From NCBI GenBank assembly GCA_001557505.1, contig LSAX01000009.1:1798001-1862000 (forward strand): 64,000 bases of DNA, given 5' to 3'. This stretch comes from Reticulascus tulasneorum. Its lineage: Eukaryota > Ascomycota > Sordariomycetes > Glomerellales > Reticulascaceae. Positions 1 to 11,893 of the stretch are shown one piece after another. The notes beneath the pieces were generated by a model. The model saw nothing but the letters and a program-made list of their open reading frames with translations, was not told the DNA's origin and did not search any database. Every line of letters begins with the position of its first letter. Position 1 is the stretch's first letter. Both the position numbers and the translations under genes were made by a program.

Positions 1-3000
1 TCCATAACGACCGAGATATGGGAGAAGTGATTCCCGCATTGGTACCTTGTATAGGTCCTGGTGCCAGCTATAATGATGTCTTGGGGGTGCTTGCCATATG
101 GTGATGCTCAAAACGTAGATTCAACGAGGCGATCGTAACTACGTAACTTCCGTAGACGTAAGGCATCATGGCTCCTCTGGCGCAGTGGTCTTTTGCTCCG
201 ATACTGCCTGCATTTTCTACCACAGCCTCCCGAATGTCCAGCTGTGGAATGTTGGCAATGGCGTCAACATCGAGTACCAGATCGGAGTTTCGTGGCCGTT
301 TGAATGGGGCCCTCAAGAGGTCAACGATGCAGCTCTTGCCATGTTGGTTGGACCTGGAGACGATTAACCTCAAAGCCAGCTGGCTAACCTGAGGTTGGGT
401 ATGTCCTGCATGGCAACACCCTGGGCATGACGGCTACAGAGGCGGTTTAAACGTCGCAAACCCGTCGACAGCGCCCAGCTCGACTCCATTGTCGTTACCA
501 TCGGCTATCCTTTGATCGACTCGATTTACAGCCTGCAACGAACGTTCCTGCTTCCGTCCACCTCTGCCTGTAATCACTTTTGGGCCTGCTGGGAGGTGGG
601 AATGAGGTTGCGCCCATCACATCCTAAAACAGCGAAATGCACAAGAGGTGACGAAACGCACTGCAAATCCTTGATCCGACTCATCGGTTCCTTCCGCCGG
701 CGGCCTATAACTATCATTGGATGTAGCGGCTTAATTACCCTTCGCCTAGCCTTTCCCTCTGAAGCGAGCATTGCCTACTGTAGAAACGAACAAGGATGGT
801 GATTGAACGGGGGGAAGAGGGAGGGGGACCAATGGGCTGCCACACAGCAAACCGTCACATTCCAGTTGCAGCTTTCTCCTCGGAGATGCAAAAATCGAGT
901 TCCAAGGATCTGAGGCACCTCATCACCCCCGACCATGTTGCCCGTGCGGTGCAGGGATCATCGCCTAGTCTTTACTCGGTACTAACTTAACTTAGTCAGT
1001 ACGGCGTAGTGGAGAGGTAGCATTCATCATCCACTAATTACCTAGTCGGGTGCAGTGAGGATGATACTCAGTAATACAGTGGCACGGAGGGCAATTATGG
1101 CGCCGGCCTGGACGGGTGGAAACCTACAGTACGGTGGCTTTTTAGTGGACTTGCTTTAACGTCGCCGCCTGAGGTCGACATGGCAGCTTGAGGCAGGTGG
1201 TAGGTGCCACGGCAGTTCGGGCTCTAAGCTGCAGACTTTTTTCGAGGTCGGGGTTCTGATCGCCGTCTGGACCTGTCTGTGTCGGTACTTTCTTTGGCTG
1301 GCACGCTGGATGGCATGTCTGATGCGAACAACCCGGCACTGCCGCCCTGCAATTCGTGATCTGCTTTTTCCGTTCCCCTGGCGCTGTTTAATGGTTTGAT
1401 GATCAGACCGGTGGGGCGGATTTGATGGGGAGGAGCGACCGGGGTCTTCGAGCCCTATTCTACTACTACTACGTAGTACGACGTCGCACTACGCCTTGGT
1501 GTGAAGTCCTAGAGTGTGGTACTAGTTGACGACGAATAAAGCGCTTGAGCTGGAGAATAGTAGCTTGCATTACATCAAGCACCGTATACGGAGATGTAGC
1601 GCCCAAGCCAGGTGGTCGCTTGCAGGCCTTCTCAGCCCTGCTTCTACTTTTGATTTGGCTTCGCAATCAACTAAAGTTAGATGGATGTCAAAAAAGCAAT
1701 CTAGGCTGCCCCTGTCCCTACTCCAGACTATGTATAGTATACTACGTGTAGCAGATCCAGGCACCAACTGGTCCTTGCCAGACGGGGAAATGACCACCTG
1801 AAGATCTACGATCATCAGGCGAAGAAGGATACGCCTCATCATTTCAAACTTTGCGACGATTGAGCGGGATGCAAACTCTTAGCATTGCCAGTTCGATGGT
1901 ACAAGCACCAAAAGTACTCCTCGAAAGTCGCCATGGCAAACCTGGCAAAAGCTGCCACAGTGCATGGAGGGGTGTGGAAGAGGGGGGGTAGCTGTTCATG
2001 CCATTGGGGACAGCCATCCGCCTCCGGATGCTAGGACTCAGGTGATCGTGAAAAATTTCAACATGTTGGGAACGTGGCTCCGCTCTTCTCCAGCTTGTCC
2101 CCCCAACCCAATCTTTGGGTACCTTCACCCATAACCATATACCCATCCAACTACGCATGTACGCATGTATGTGGAAGGGAGCTGTTAGCCGTCATCTACT
2201 CGTGGTGACCGGCTCCAAGCCAAACTGGTGTGAAGCGACCAAGCAACCTCCACCATATAGTGAAAAACGTGTGTGGAGAGTGACAGGCATCCAGCCGGAG
2301 TCACCGACTTCGCTGAACTAGGAGCGCATTCCTTGCTCGCGTCTCGTCTTATGATCTCTTCCACTAGGATCGCCAGTCCGGCAAGGCACACCAAGTCTGC
2401 TCATACTGATGGCTATTACTACGTACTAGCTAGCTATCCAGCCGTGTCGAGTCTGGCCAAGCTCTGGAGAAATTTCTCCGGTTCGGAGGGTCAGCAAGTC
2501 AACCTCTCCCTGAACGTCACAAAAGTCAAATTCTGGGCTTGATGTTACGATGATGGACTCCATCCATCAGAACAGACCACAATAGCTGTGAAAATCGCGC
2601 AGGCTCAGGGATACAAAAAGCTCGCGCAACCCTCAAGGTTCGTGGACCTGTTTGGGCGGATAGGTTTCCATGCATCGCAGATTCGCACCTCTTCTAGATA
2701 TCAAGTGAGGCTAGGCTAACTGGTGCAATATGGGCAACTTGTTATTGCTTTGCCCTAGTTTGGGTCCAAGCTTATCCCAAGCGAGAACGGGGTCTGCTTT
2801 GAGCTCACAGTTCTCTGGTGCCATGGGATGTGGTACGGGAGGAGTAGTAGAATCGAAACCACCAGTTTAATGAGGTTCGCCGAGCTGCCTATTACCCACC
2901 CCTGCATGTTCGATCAGTCGGTCAAGCAAGCTCTCCTCCAAAGGATGGGATCCTCCTGGGCACAGTAGAACAAGATCCTGGCCCATCGCCTTGGTATCTT

Positions 3001-3623
3001 GGAGTAAACCTCAAGTGCAGATTTCAACAGTATCAAGGGACGGGAGGGGCAATGACATGGGATGCAGCAACCAACGAGTCAAACCGCAGAATCAAAAGAT
3101 GGGTTCGATATCTCCGCCAGCAATGTTGGGTGGACAAAAGAAATGCTACTCGAATCGAGGACCAGCCCAGGCTTTTATGATTGTCGGGTTACCATGATCA
3201 CGCAGGCACTGCATCTGCAGATGCAGTTCGGTCAACGCATATCTGGACGCCCCTGCCTACTGCCGATGAAGAGGAGAACTGCAGTGATTTACACACATAG
3301 TACCTTGTTTTAAGATGGATGTGGCATGTATGTGGTTTCTTGGAACAATCCCATAACCCTTAAGGGAAGAGAGCGGCCCAAAACCAAAAAAAAAAACCAA
3401 AAAAACACAAAAGTCTGGGTGAGCTGGGGTTGTATCCATCATGGTTAACAGCGAATAGACAGAGTGACTTGGGGGGAAGTACCTCATTCCGCCATCATCA
3501 TATAACAATAGTCCCACCCCCGATCCACGAGCGGTCTCGAAGCGGGACCCGTTCTCGAATTCTTCCTTTGATGATTACTCTCGTCTATTCGGATACTTCT
3601 TTCGCTTCCCTCGCCTGCAGTTT

Positions 3624-3690
3624 ATACAGACAGACACATATTCGCACACATACACACACAGACACACACACACACACGCACAAACACATC
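3624..3690. repeat. Imperfect (CA)n microsatellite
   Basis: A run of CA dinucleotides interrupted by GACA and CGCA units lies about 1.3 kb upstream of the bZIP start codon. It gives long spurious open frames on both strands (His-Thr on +, Val-Cys on -), which are not genes. Confidence 0.9.
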
Positions 3691-4025
3691 GAAACCGACG
3701 GAACGGGTGAAGTTGATCGATTTTGTTGCTGCAGCCATACGTTTGTCCATAACCTGACATCCACCACCACTCCCCTCTCTTTTCCAAAAGGAACCTCACT
3801 CACAACATCGGATACACATCGTCACGCACCCATTGTATTTCGATCTCGAGGTAGACCACGGCCAAGACGGGCACCACGCCTTCGAGTCTACCGCTTCGTT
3901 GTTAGCGCACCTGGACGTTCCTTTCTTCTGAAGAAGCGGGGTTCTGGGGCTGGGCACATCTGCAAGCATTGAACCCCGGAACTGCAGCAAACACGACAGA
4001 CAGACAGCCTACCCAGTTAATTACC

Positions 4026-4045
4026 AGGCAAGGCAAGGCAAGGCA
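4026..4045. repeat. AGGCA pentamer tandem repeat (4 copies)
   Basis: Four perfect head-to-tail AGGCA units are followed by a partial unit. No function is evident. Confidence 0.8.
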
Positions 4046-4328
4046 AAGGCCTGTTGGATGTGCCACGGCGCACCCTCCACGCCTCCCGGTCGCAAGCCAC
4101 TCTGCACCAGCACCAAAGCGGCGGATTCCACTCTTCTCCAGCAGCCAGAGGAGAAATCTCTCTCGGTTGGCTAGGAAAGTAGCTTAGGTTTTTGCGCCGC
4201 ACACCCCCTCCTCAAGTATCCGTACATATATGCACTTCCTGGGAGAGGAGAGAGGACGAGGTCGTCATTTTAATACCTAGCCATCCCATCCCTCCATCCC
4301 ATCCCCATCTTGCTTGGCTCGGCGAATG

Positions 4329-4946
4329 GCTGGCAGCTGGTCCCCTCCCCCCAGAAAAAAATAAACCCCAAGTCAACGCAAGCCTAAGCTCAAGCCATAT
4401 TACTACCTACCCCCCCCTCCCCTCCAAGTTTTCCTGATTACCATTACATAAAAGACAGCAGCTTTCTTCCACCTTTTTACACACTGCAACCTCTCATCGC
4501 TGCGTCCCTTATCTTTGGGCTGTCAAACATAGCCGTTTCAACCATCACTGACTCTCTCTTGCGCCCGCTGGATCCTGCCCATCGTCCATCGTGCCTTATC
4601 TTGCGGCTAGATTTCCCTTCCCGTTTACCAGACTGTCGGAAACGCACCAAAATCTCTTCGTGCGGGCGCTCGTAGGCGCCACAAACGCGCTGAGCATCCC
4701 CGGAGCGGTCCTTTTTTTTTTTCTTTCGGGCAATTATTTACCACCCCGTCCCTGCTTGTCATCTCGTTGCGCCCGCAAGCACGCGATAACCCCATACAAC
4801 GAACACATCCAGAACACTTTAGGCCTGCCCTGTGGAACGATTCCAACGGTTCCATCTGAGATCCCGCGGCGCGCATCTGCTGCCAAGCGTTAATCGCTCG
4901 GGTCGGTCGCGCTTTTCATATCTAATTGTCTAGCAATCGATAAGGC
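4329..4946 (+). promoter_or_regulatory. ATG-free, pyrimidine-rich leader of the bZIP gene
   Basis: Reading the + strand base by base, there is no ATG between the one at 4326 and the bZIP start at 4947, a span of 618 nt. The region is C/T-rich with short A and T runs, as is usual for fungal promoter and leader DNA. Absence of upstream ATGs over this length fits a long 5' untranslated leader kept free of upstream starts. The transcription start is not known, so the split between promoter and leader is inference. Confidence 0.5.
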
Positions 4947-6446
4947 ATGGCCGATAAGATGTCTATCGACAAGAACGATCCTGTCAAGGACGACTCGGAA
5001 GACTCTATGGGCTCAAGTCCAGAAGCCGATCAGGGTCCTACCACCAGCAACGCACAGGATAACCAGCCAGCCAAAAGGAAAGGTGGCCGCAAACCAGTAA
5101 GTCGTTTTCTCTCTCATCTTGCGTGTTTTTTCCTCAGGAAGAGACTGGATAAATGCCTTCATCGTTGATGTTGATGGCTCTCACTGGAACTTTTATCCCC
5201 CTTCCTGTCTTCTCACTCCACCCCCTAATTTTTTTTTAAAAACTGAACTCGCTTTGCAATTTCAAACCAAGAATGGATTGAATTCTAACGGAACATAGAT
5301 CTATGCAACGTCTGAGGAAAGAAAGCAACGGAACCGACAAGCTCAAGCCGCGTTCCGAGAGCGTCGGACAGAATACATCAAGCAACTTGAGGAGGCCATC
5401 CGCGTCCATGAATCCAACCTTCACAACCTGCAAGCAGCCCATCGCACGGCTGCGGATGAATGCCTCATGCTTCGATATAAGAACTCACTACTAGAGCGTA
5501 TTCTCCTCGAAAAAGGTGACAAGATCCGATACTTACAATTATCATCTATTCAAAGCTAATCATGAGCGCAGGCATTGATGTTCAAGCTGAGCTCCGCGCC
5601 AAAACTGGCAGTCCAAACCTTGGCCCAACTCACGCCCCCCAGAACATGGTGCAACCTCCACCAATCCAACGGGCAATCATGAACAGACATCATCAGTCGC
5701 GCAGGTCCAACTCGAGCATCGCCCCAAAACTAGAACCCGGCATCAGCCCGTTGCCGCCCCCTATCCAGGGACACTCCTCTGCGGCATCTCCCAAGAGTCG
5801 GCCAACTCCATCTTCGCACTCCAACTCACCCACCTCCAATACGGCACCGCAATTTGGCAGTCAAGCAGGAGTCTCCCCGGCAGGCTCAGATCATAGCAAC
5901 ATTCGAACAACGATGCCACCATCAATGAAGCATCCTCTCAACCCGATGGCTCCGGTAAATCATGTAGCTCGATCTCACATGATGTCTAGCAATCCCGCCA
6001 GGGTTGGCACCAGTGCCCCCTTCTACCCGACTCCATCATTCCAGACTCACATCGAGGAACTAGGCAAGCTTACCCGTTTTCTTCTCCCCCATTTAATAGA
6101 ACTTTGTTCGTCCTAGGCTCATTCCGTGAGTACAGAACAGGAGTACGATGCGCCAGCCGATATGATCGACGACTCCGAAATCGATACGCCGAGTGGGACC
6201 GGTCCCTATGCTGTACCATTCTCTAATGGCGGATCACAGCCCATGATTACATCCCCGACTACGGCTGGCCCTAGTCACTTTCAGACGACGCAAGGCGAGG
6301 CTCTTCATTCAATACAAGCGCAGCAAGCAGGGTATCCATCGATGACACAACTCTTGGATACCGGAGTTGATTGGGATCCCTTTGGTTTGAGTGCCAGCAT
6401 GGCATTTCCATCACAGTTTTCCTTCGACACTAGCAACATGCGATGA
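4947..6446 (+). CDS. Fungal AP-1/Yap-like bZIP transcription factor
   Basis: Four exons: 4947-5096, 5299-5515, 5572-6063 and 6136-6446, giving 389 aa. Exon 2 carries the bZIP domain. The basic region at residues about 57-75 has the N-x2-A-Q-x2-F-R signature of the fungal Yap/Pap1 class, and a leucine zipper with heptad positions L80, H87, L94, A101, L108, L115 follows. The rest is a low-complexity Pro/Ser-rich tail, likely for activation. The first three residues after intron 1 continue the basic-region lead-in exactly, and all phases match. The third intron (6064-6135) starts with GC instead of GT. I see no Cys-rich redox domains like those of Yap1, so an oxidative-stress role cannot be assigned. 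It should act in the nucleus as a DNA-binding dimer. Its target genes are unknown. Confidence 0.9.
6064..6135 (+). other. GC-AG intron in the bZIP gene
   Basis: The donor reads G|GCAAGC and the acceptor TACAG|AA. Removing these 72 nt joins a Glu-Leu end to a Glu-Gln-Glu-Tyr-Asp start in the correct frame (G + AA = GAA). No GT donor nearby gives a frame-preserving join to the downstream exon. GC-AG introns are a known minority class spliced by the major spliceosome. Confidence 0.8.
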
Positions 6447-9445
6447 AGCGCAAAGCTCGTCCGCAGCTATATATCAAAGCCTCAAGTATCGGTTGGACCA
6501 CAAGCAGGTCAGCGCGGTCCACAAGCCGAGGACCTGAATATATGAATTCAGCTCGCTATCGTGAGGGGGAGTGGACGGCCCACCTGCTAGTTCCCTCCAA
6601 GCGTTAAACCACGCTCAGCGAAAACAGATCCCAGCGGCGGCATCTACTCAACAGCTCGGACGTAGAATTTTCTATGATCCACCGCATGGGCATTTTCTCA
6701 TCGACACTATGATCGAGAGGCATTAATTGGTCTCTCGGCTACACACTTACCACGCGGATACGTGGCACATGCGAAACGATTTCATAACTTTACGGAGTGC
6801 AGACGCTCTATTTACTGGCGACAGTCACTTGGGCGACGGAAATACCCTGGGAAGGCGGCGGCCTGCAGTTATTGTCTGTACTACCACTTGGTCTTCGCAT
6901 TATTCTTCTCGGCGTCAGGATTGATGGGTTGGATTGAAAAGTCACGGATTCGGAAAAAGGCTCAGTGTTGCATTCAGGGGTGGGTTGTCAAAAACCGAAA
7001 AGGGGGCTCTAGCATATCTGTGGTGGTTTAACCGACTTCCACAGACTGGTGGCGGACCTGCATTGCAATCTGCGCAATTTCAAGTGCGGAACAGCAAACT
7101 TCACCAGCAGCGCGGGTGGAATTCCCGGGCGGGTTGACGGCCAAATTTCTTATTGGCGTTGACATGGCTGGCGGATGGCTGGCGGAGGCATTGGTGGCAA
7201 TAGGGAGCTGAACAAGCTGATTGGCTTTGGCCCTTTTTCTTAATATATGGATTACGAGGATGCGATGGGAAGTTCTTTTCTTTTGCCTCGCCAATTAGCT
7301 CTCTTCTCTGTTCGTGGACTTTCTCAGCATGTACTCTCCGACATGGACAGGTTTCCGAGTCCCCGGTGCGCTTACTGGTTCCCCTCTTGTACATATACAT
7401 CCGGCATCAATTGGCTGGTCGGCAAGCTCGGGTAGGAGGTCGACTCGGGGTGCATGGGGGCGATTGTTCCTGGCACTAGGCTCGGAGGTGAAGGTAGGTC
7501 TGGATTCATTGTTGTGGCTTTTAGTCTGGTTTCTTTGGTTACTTGCCCATGGCGTCCATCTTTGGCGTGGAAGGCAAGACTACCTAGTCACGCCTTTAAA
7601 TAGGTAGCTCAAGCCAATGATATACGTAGCATAATCTTTGAGAACCCGAAAACCGGGAAAAGACCATAACCACTTAGTGAGCAGCGGAGAGATGTCACGG
7701 GTTCTGGACGTGAACATGTGCTTCGGGATTACGTACTTAGCGCCGGGTGGCCCGCGTGGCCGATGGCCTTGCTGCACGGTTTGAGAAAGACTTTCCTGAT
7801 GGGCTTTAGGCCCGGGGTCAAGTCAGGAGACCGTTGATGGAGTTTCATACCGGCAAAACAGGTATGGGTGCGGGGGAAGAGTGCATGAGTAGCAGTGATT
7901 TTCCAGGCTCGCCTCGTGATCTCTTGCGAGTCGGGCTGTTTCCGCACCATGATGGCTGATAAGGGGATCGTGAACGAGCTGGGATTGTTGGGGACGCTGA
8001 TCCTGTTAGCGGTTAGGATGATGGGAGGCGGTGATTGGGCATACGGGGCTCTTTAGATGTAGATGTGACTTGAGGTCTTTCGTGGTGTGTGGTTATAAAA
8101 CTTTTGCCGCTTTGTGGAGAGTCTCATGTTAGATTTATTTCACTGCCTTCTTTGCATAAGCTGTAAGACCTCTGGTCTTAAATGAACTTGAGCACACCTA
8201 CGATCTTGATATGGGAGCAAGCAGTAGATAGTCTTAGACGGCCCTGTCGGCTCCTGGGCTAGCATTCTGTGTTTTCACAAAGTTGTTGGCTTTCCAAGAC
8301 ACCTTGTAGCCATTGAGCAACTATCATGCACGACTCGGCAGTCTCGGAGATCTGATTGTGAAAGCAGATATTACAATCCATACATAGCCTCAGAGATCAA
8401 TCCTTCCTATAAGTCTATTCTCAATGTTTTTGACGTTGTTTCACATCAACTCTCCCAACGCAAAGAATGCCAACTACATGATAACACTATGCTTACATGC
8501 TCAAGTTGAAGACCTTGCCAGTTGTCCTTTATTGCGCTTTTACTCCGAGATATATTCACCACTTAGATTTAAATCGAATCCTGGAGTTTTGAGGTTTAAC
8601 TTGATCTCACTGAGAATCGGAATTGCCACTTCGCAATGGCTGACCTTGTGGTCTTTTTTCACCTTATCATAGTGTATGTCCTGGCCCTAAACTTAATTTT
8701 GCGGGGTACATAAGGGCGTTTTTCTCCGGCCATGCATTGGTTGACAGCGGCTGGCCATCCAGGATTAGCTTGCATCTTGCAGACGGCAGTGACCAGAGGC
8801 CTCAAGCATAGAAGGCTGACGGGGGTCCCTCATAGAAGGCAGAACCCCAGTGGCAAAAGTGACGGGCAGCGTCGGATCGTGGGAACCGACTGTGTAAATG
8901 TGAAAGGCCATCTTCAGTTTTCGCATGCCGCGGTCTGGCCTCAGGCCGTTGTAAGATGGCATTGTTTCGTTCTCAAGAATATGCTTTAAACATACACATC
9001 ATCCTTAGACAAGCTTGCGTATATATGTCAGTAGCGTTTGGGGGACTCCAATGCTGGTGGTCCATGAGGAATCAAGGTTGATCAGATATCGGAACGGGAT
9101 AGGTAAACTGCCGAAGCCAGCTTGAGCCCTAACCTGGAAGGAAGACAACACTGGAAGTGTGAAAGTGCGGTCACCAAAATTGCCCGGAATAACCTGTTAA
9201 GCGAACCGAAGATCAGCCGACTGCCTGCTCAGACATCGCTTCCTGCGTTCTGACCCCAGATTCGTCGCGCATTTTCTTCACCTCCACCGGAACAGCATCA
9301 CAAGTGCAATTGACCATCCACACGTCGTCATCGCCGCAATCGGTCATGGTGTTCTAACTCGTCTCTAAACCCCCCAAACATCAAATCAGACTAGGTCGCT
9401 ATTGTAGTACACGCCTTTCACAAGGCCGACAATCCAGGCGACAAG
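6447..9445. other. Intergenic, no supported gene
   Basis: Three kilobases with only short shadow frames. The stretch near 8100-8700 is visibly more A/T-rich than its flanks. I found no domain, no paired long repeats and no RNA gene. Confidence 0.6.
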
Positions 9446-10950
9446 ATGTCGGTCGCTTCCAAGGTACGCTTCCCTCGGCCCGGCCCTTCCCTTTCACACC
9501 CCTTCCCTTCCCGCTGTGGTCTGTCCCCTTGGTCTGCATCGGTCGAAGCTATATGCCATCTCTGCGCTGCTTTGTGCTTGCGGCCTTTGTGTTTAGCATC
9601 AAAGGGGCAGCTCCTCCCCATATTCATTGTTGCTGACTTGCTCTCCCTAGAATCTGTTCGAGCTGTTGGGTACGTTTGCCGTGGTATGCGTTTGACATAT
9701 CAGGTCCTGACCGCTATATTAGGTAACGACGATGGTGACTCGGATACTCCCAAGGGGCCCGTGAAGACGGTCGACAAAACCTCGATGCGTTCTACCAAGC
9801 GCAATGTTGAACCCGAGGCTCCTAGCAAGGCCGCACCAGCCACTGGAGCTCGACGAGGAGGTTTCACCTCTTCTGGCAATGAGGCTGGTACGTCCCCCGC
9901 CCACCCCCGGTGTACAGGACTTTTCTTTTTTGTTCAAGGCATAACGCTAACTTTTTCTTTCCTTCCTGGTAGCCTTCCGTGATCGTAATGTAGGCGCCGA
10001 TCGCAACCGAGGCAAATCTACCGATGAAGGCTCTCGTGGCGGCCGAGGCGGTGCCGGCGGCTATGGCGCACGCGTCCGTGGAGGTCAGTCAACACTTGTT
10101 GACCATCGTCTCACCAGACATTAGATGGTTTCTTGGACTTCCAAGCGTTCATACATACTGACACAGTGCCTTAGGCCGTGGCTCTCGCTTCCCCCGTGAT
10201 CGTGATGACCGACACACCAAGGGACCTGCTAGGTATTCCTCGACCCCCGCTGCATTTCAGGCACACTTGGGCTAACATTCTGTTAGCGGATCAGAGAAGC
10301 AGGCTGCGCAATCTTGGGGAGCTACTGAAGGCGAAGCCGAACGGAAGGATGAGCAGGCCGGCGAAGCTATCGCCCAGGCCGAGCAGAAGGATGCCGCTGT
10401 CGACGGCGAAGCCATTGAAGCCGACAAGGCCGACGCCGGTGAGCCAGAAGAACCTGAAGAGAAGCAGGTTTCTTATACCGAGTACCTCGCCCAGCAGGCC
10501 GAGAAGAAGGCTGCCCTTGATGCGGCCTTGGAAGTTCGCAAGCCCAATGAGGGCAGCAAGCTCGACAAGAAGTGGGCCAATGCTAAGCCCCTCGTCAAAG
10601 ACGAAGCGGAGGATCTTTTCCCCGGATCTGGAGGAAAGGCCAAGCGAGAACGCGAGCGAAAGACTAAGCAAGTCGTCGACATCGATCAGCGTTTCGTTGA
10701 GCCCGAGCGAACTCGAGGTGGCGGCCGTGGTGGTCGAGGTGACCGAGGTGACCGAGGCGATCGAGGTGACCGAGGCGATCGAGGCGACCGAGGAGATCGA
10801 GGTGGCCATCGCGGAGATGGTCGTGGTCGTGGCCGTGGCCGTGGCGATTCTTCCTTCCGTGGTGACCGTGGTGACCGCGGTGGAAGACGCGAAAACGCCG
10901 CGCCTGTCAACACCAGTGACAAATCCGCCTTTCCTGCCCTTGGCAGTTAA
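9446..10950 (+). CDS. STM1: Stm1/SERBP1-like ribosome-associated RNA-binding protein
   Basis: Six exons: 9446-9463, 9651-9669, 9723-9887, 9973-10083, 10175-10232 and 10287-10950, all in phase, giving 344 aa. The N-terminus has the Stm1 hallmark: a short Asn-Leu-Phe-(Glu)-Leu-Leu-Gly-Asn-Asp motif assembled from the two tiny first exons, then an SGNE box followed by Arg/Gly-rich basic sequence. The middle is acidic and Ala/Glu-rich with the family's Tyr-x2-Tyr-Leu-x-Gln-Gln motif. The C-terminal third is an RGG/RGD-rich tail ending in a Phe-Pro-x-Leu motif. Yeast Stm1 and animal SERBP1 bind the mRNA channel of idle ribosomes and preserve them in starvation; that role is expected here. The start is fixed by the splice pattern, since only this ATG joins the Asn-Leu-Phe exon in frame. 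Confidence 0.92.
10732..10805 (+). repeat. Coding minisatellite, Arg-Gly-Asp repeats
   Basis: Nine-base units (CGAGGTGAC / CGAGGCGAT variants) repeat head to tail and encode seven Arg-Gly-Asp triplets in the Stm1-like tail. They are followed by Arg-Gly and further Arg-Gly-Asp copies. Third-position differences between units show it is not a fresh slippage product throughout. Confidence 0.9.
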
Positions 10951-11893
10951 ATGGCCACACCTACATCATGTCCACGCCAGCATCAACACCTATGCTCGCA
11001 CGTATTCTTCCTACTCGAATCTTCGTTTAGGGTAGGGTCATCTGGTCAAAAAGTTGAAAGGGTTTAGGTTGTTGCCAAAGATAAAGTTCGTCATGAACTG
11101 GCCAGCAGAATTTCTGGCCTTTTGCTACATTGAACAAGGCTTTTTTCTAGGTACACACCGTCGGTATCACACAAAAAGTCCTTAACTGGTTTCTTTATTC
11201 TTCAGATTCCCTGGCTCTCTTCCTATAAGTAAAATTGTGTGCCGGCTTTGCGTTCCCCTCAAACGGTCTTCGAGCATGGCTGGATAATCCTTGGTGCGCA
11301 AAAAAATGGTATGGCTGGCGAGGTACGGATTCTTGGCTTTGCTGTGGCGGCCGTTTGCTCTCATCCGTTGTACCGTAGAATCCTCGGTAGCCATCTATCA
11401 CTACTAAGATATTGTTGCTTTCTTACGGTACTGTCTTGTCCTTGTCCAATGACCTAAGTGTGGCCACACTGAAATATGGCTCTGAGATGCATTTGAGGGT
11501 AGAGTGATTTCCTAATACTGCTCGGGGCCTGACCATGCGAGGCTCTTTGATCTTTGTGTGGGCGATTTCTTTTGCCTGGGATCCTTTTGTCGTTGACACC
11601 GGAGTATTACGTATCACCCGACTCAAGTAGAGAGCCCGTTTCTTCGTACATACATACGACGAAGGTATTGTTCATTGGCTACTCAGTTCGAAGTGTTCAT
11701 AAACTGCCAACTGCAGTTGCCACTGTTTGCTAGGCAGAAGAAAAAGGATCCGTGGATGGTACTTCCAAATCTGTCGGGATGTCCTACTACATGGTTTGGG
11801 GATCAGAGGAGATGCAAGCAGATTATCACTCTCATAGAAACGGCATAGAAAGCCACTTGAGCGGAGTTTTACTTCTTGGATTTAACTAAATAT
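10951..11893. other. Convergent intergenic region
   Basis: Lies between the 3' ends of the Stm1-like gene (+) and the MFS gene (-). It likely holds both 3' untranslated regions. No further gene is supported. Confidence 0.6.

Larger units (their letters stand above)
1..4328. other. Intergenic left flank, no supported gene
   Basis: About 4.3 kb with only short, mutually overlapping open frames and no recognisable domain. A + strand stretch near 158-367 reads as a protein-like fragment (Trp- and Cys-containing) but has no credible start, splice partner or family match, so it is not called. The right half holds simple repeats: a CA-rich microsatellite and an AGGCA pentamer repeat, both listed separately. 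Confidence 0.6.

Noticed and set aside
158..367. Protein-like + strand fragment near the left edge
   Set aside because: No convincing start, acceptor or continuation after the stop; could be a gene relic but I cannot name a family.
3424..3972. 180-codon + strand frame over the CA repeat
   Set aside because: His/Thr repeat part is microsatellite-driven and the flanks have no domain.
10178..11035. 285-codon + strand frame and a 172-codon minus frame over the Stm1-like gene
   Set aside because: Produced by the biased 9-nt repeat; the spliced Stm1-like frame matches the family in order and ending.
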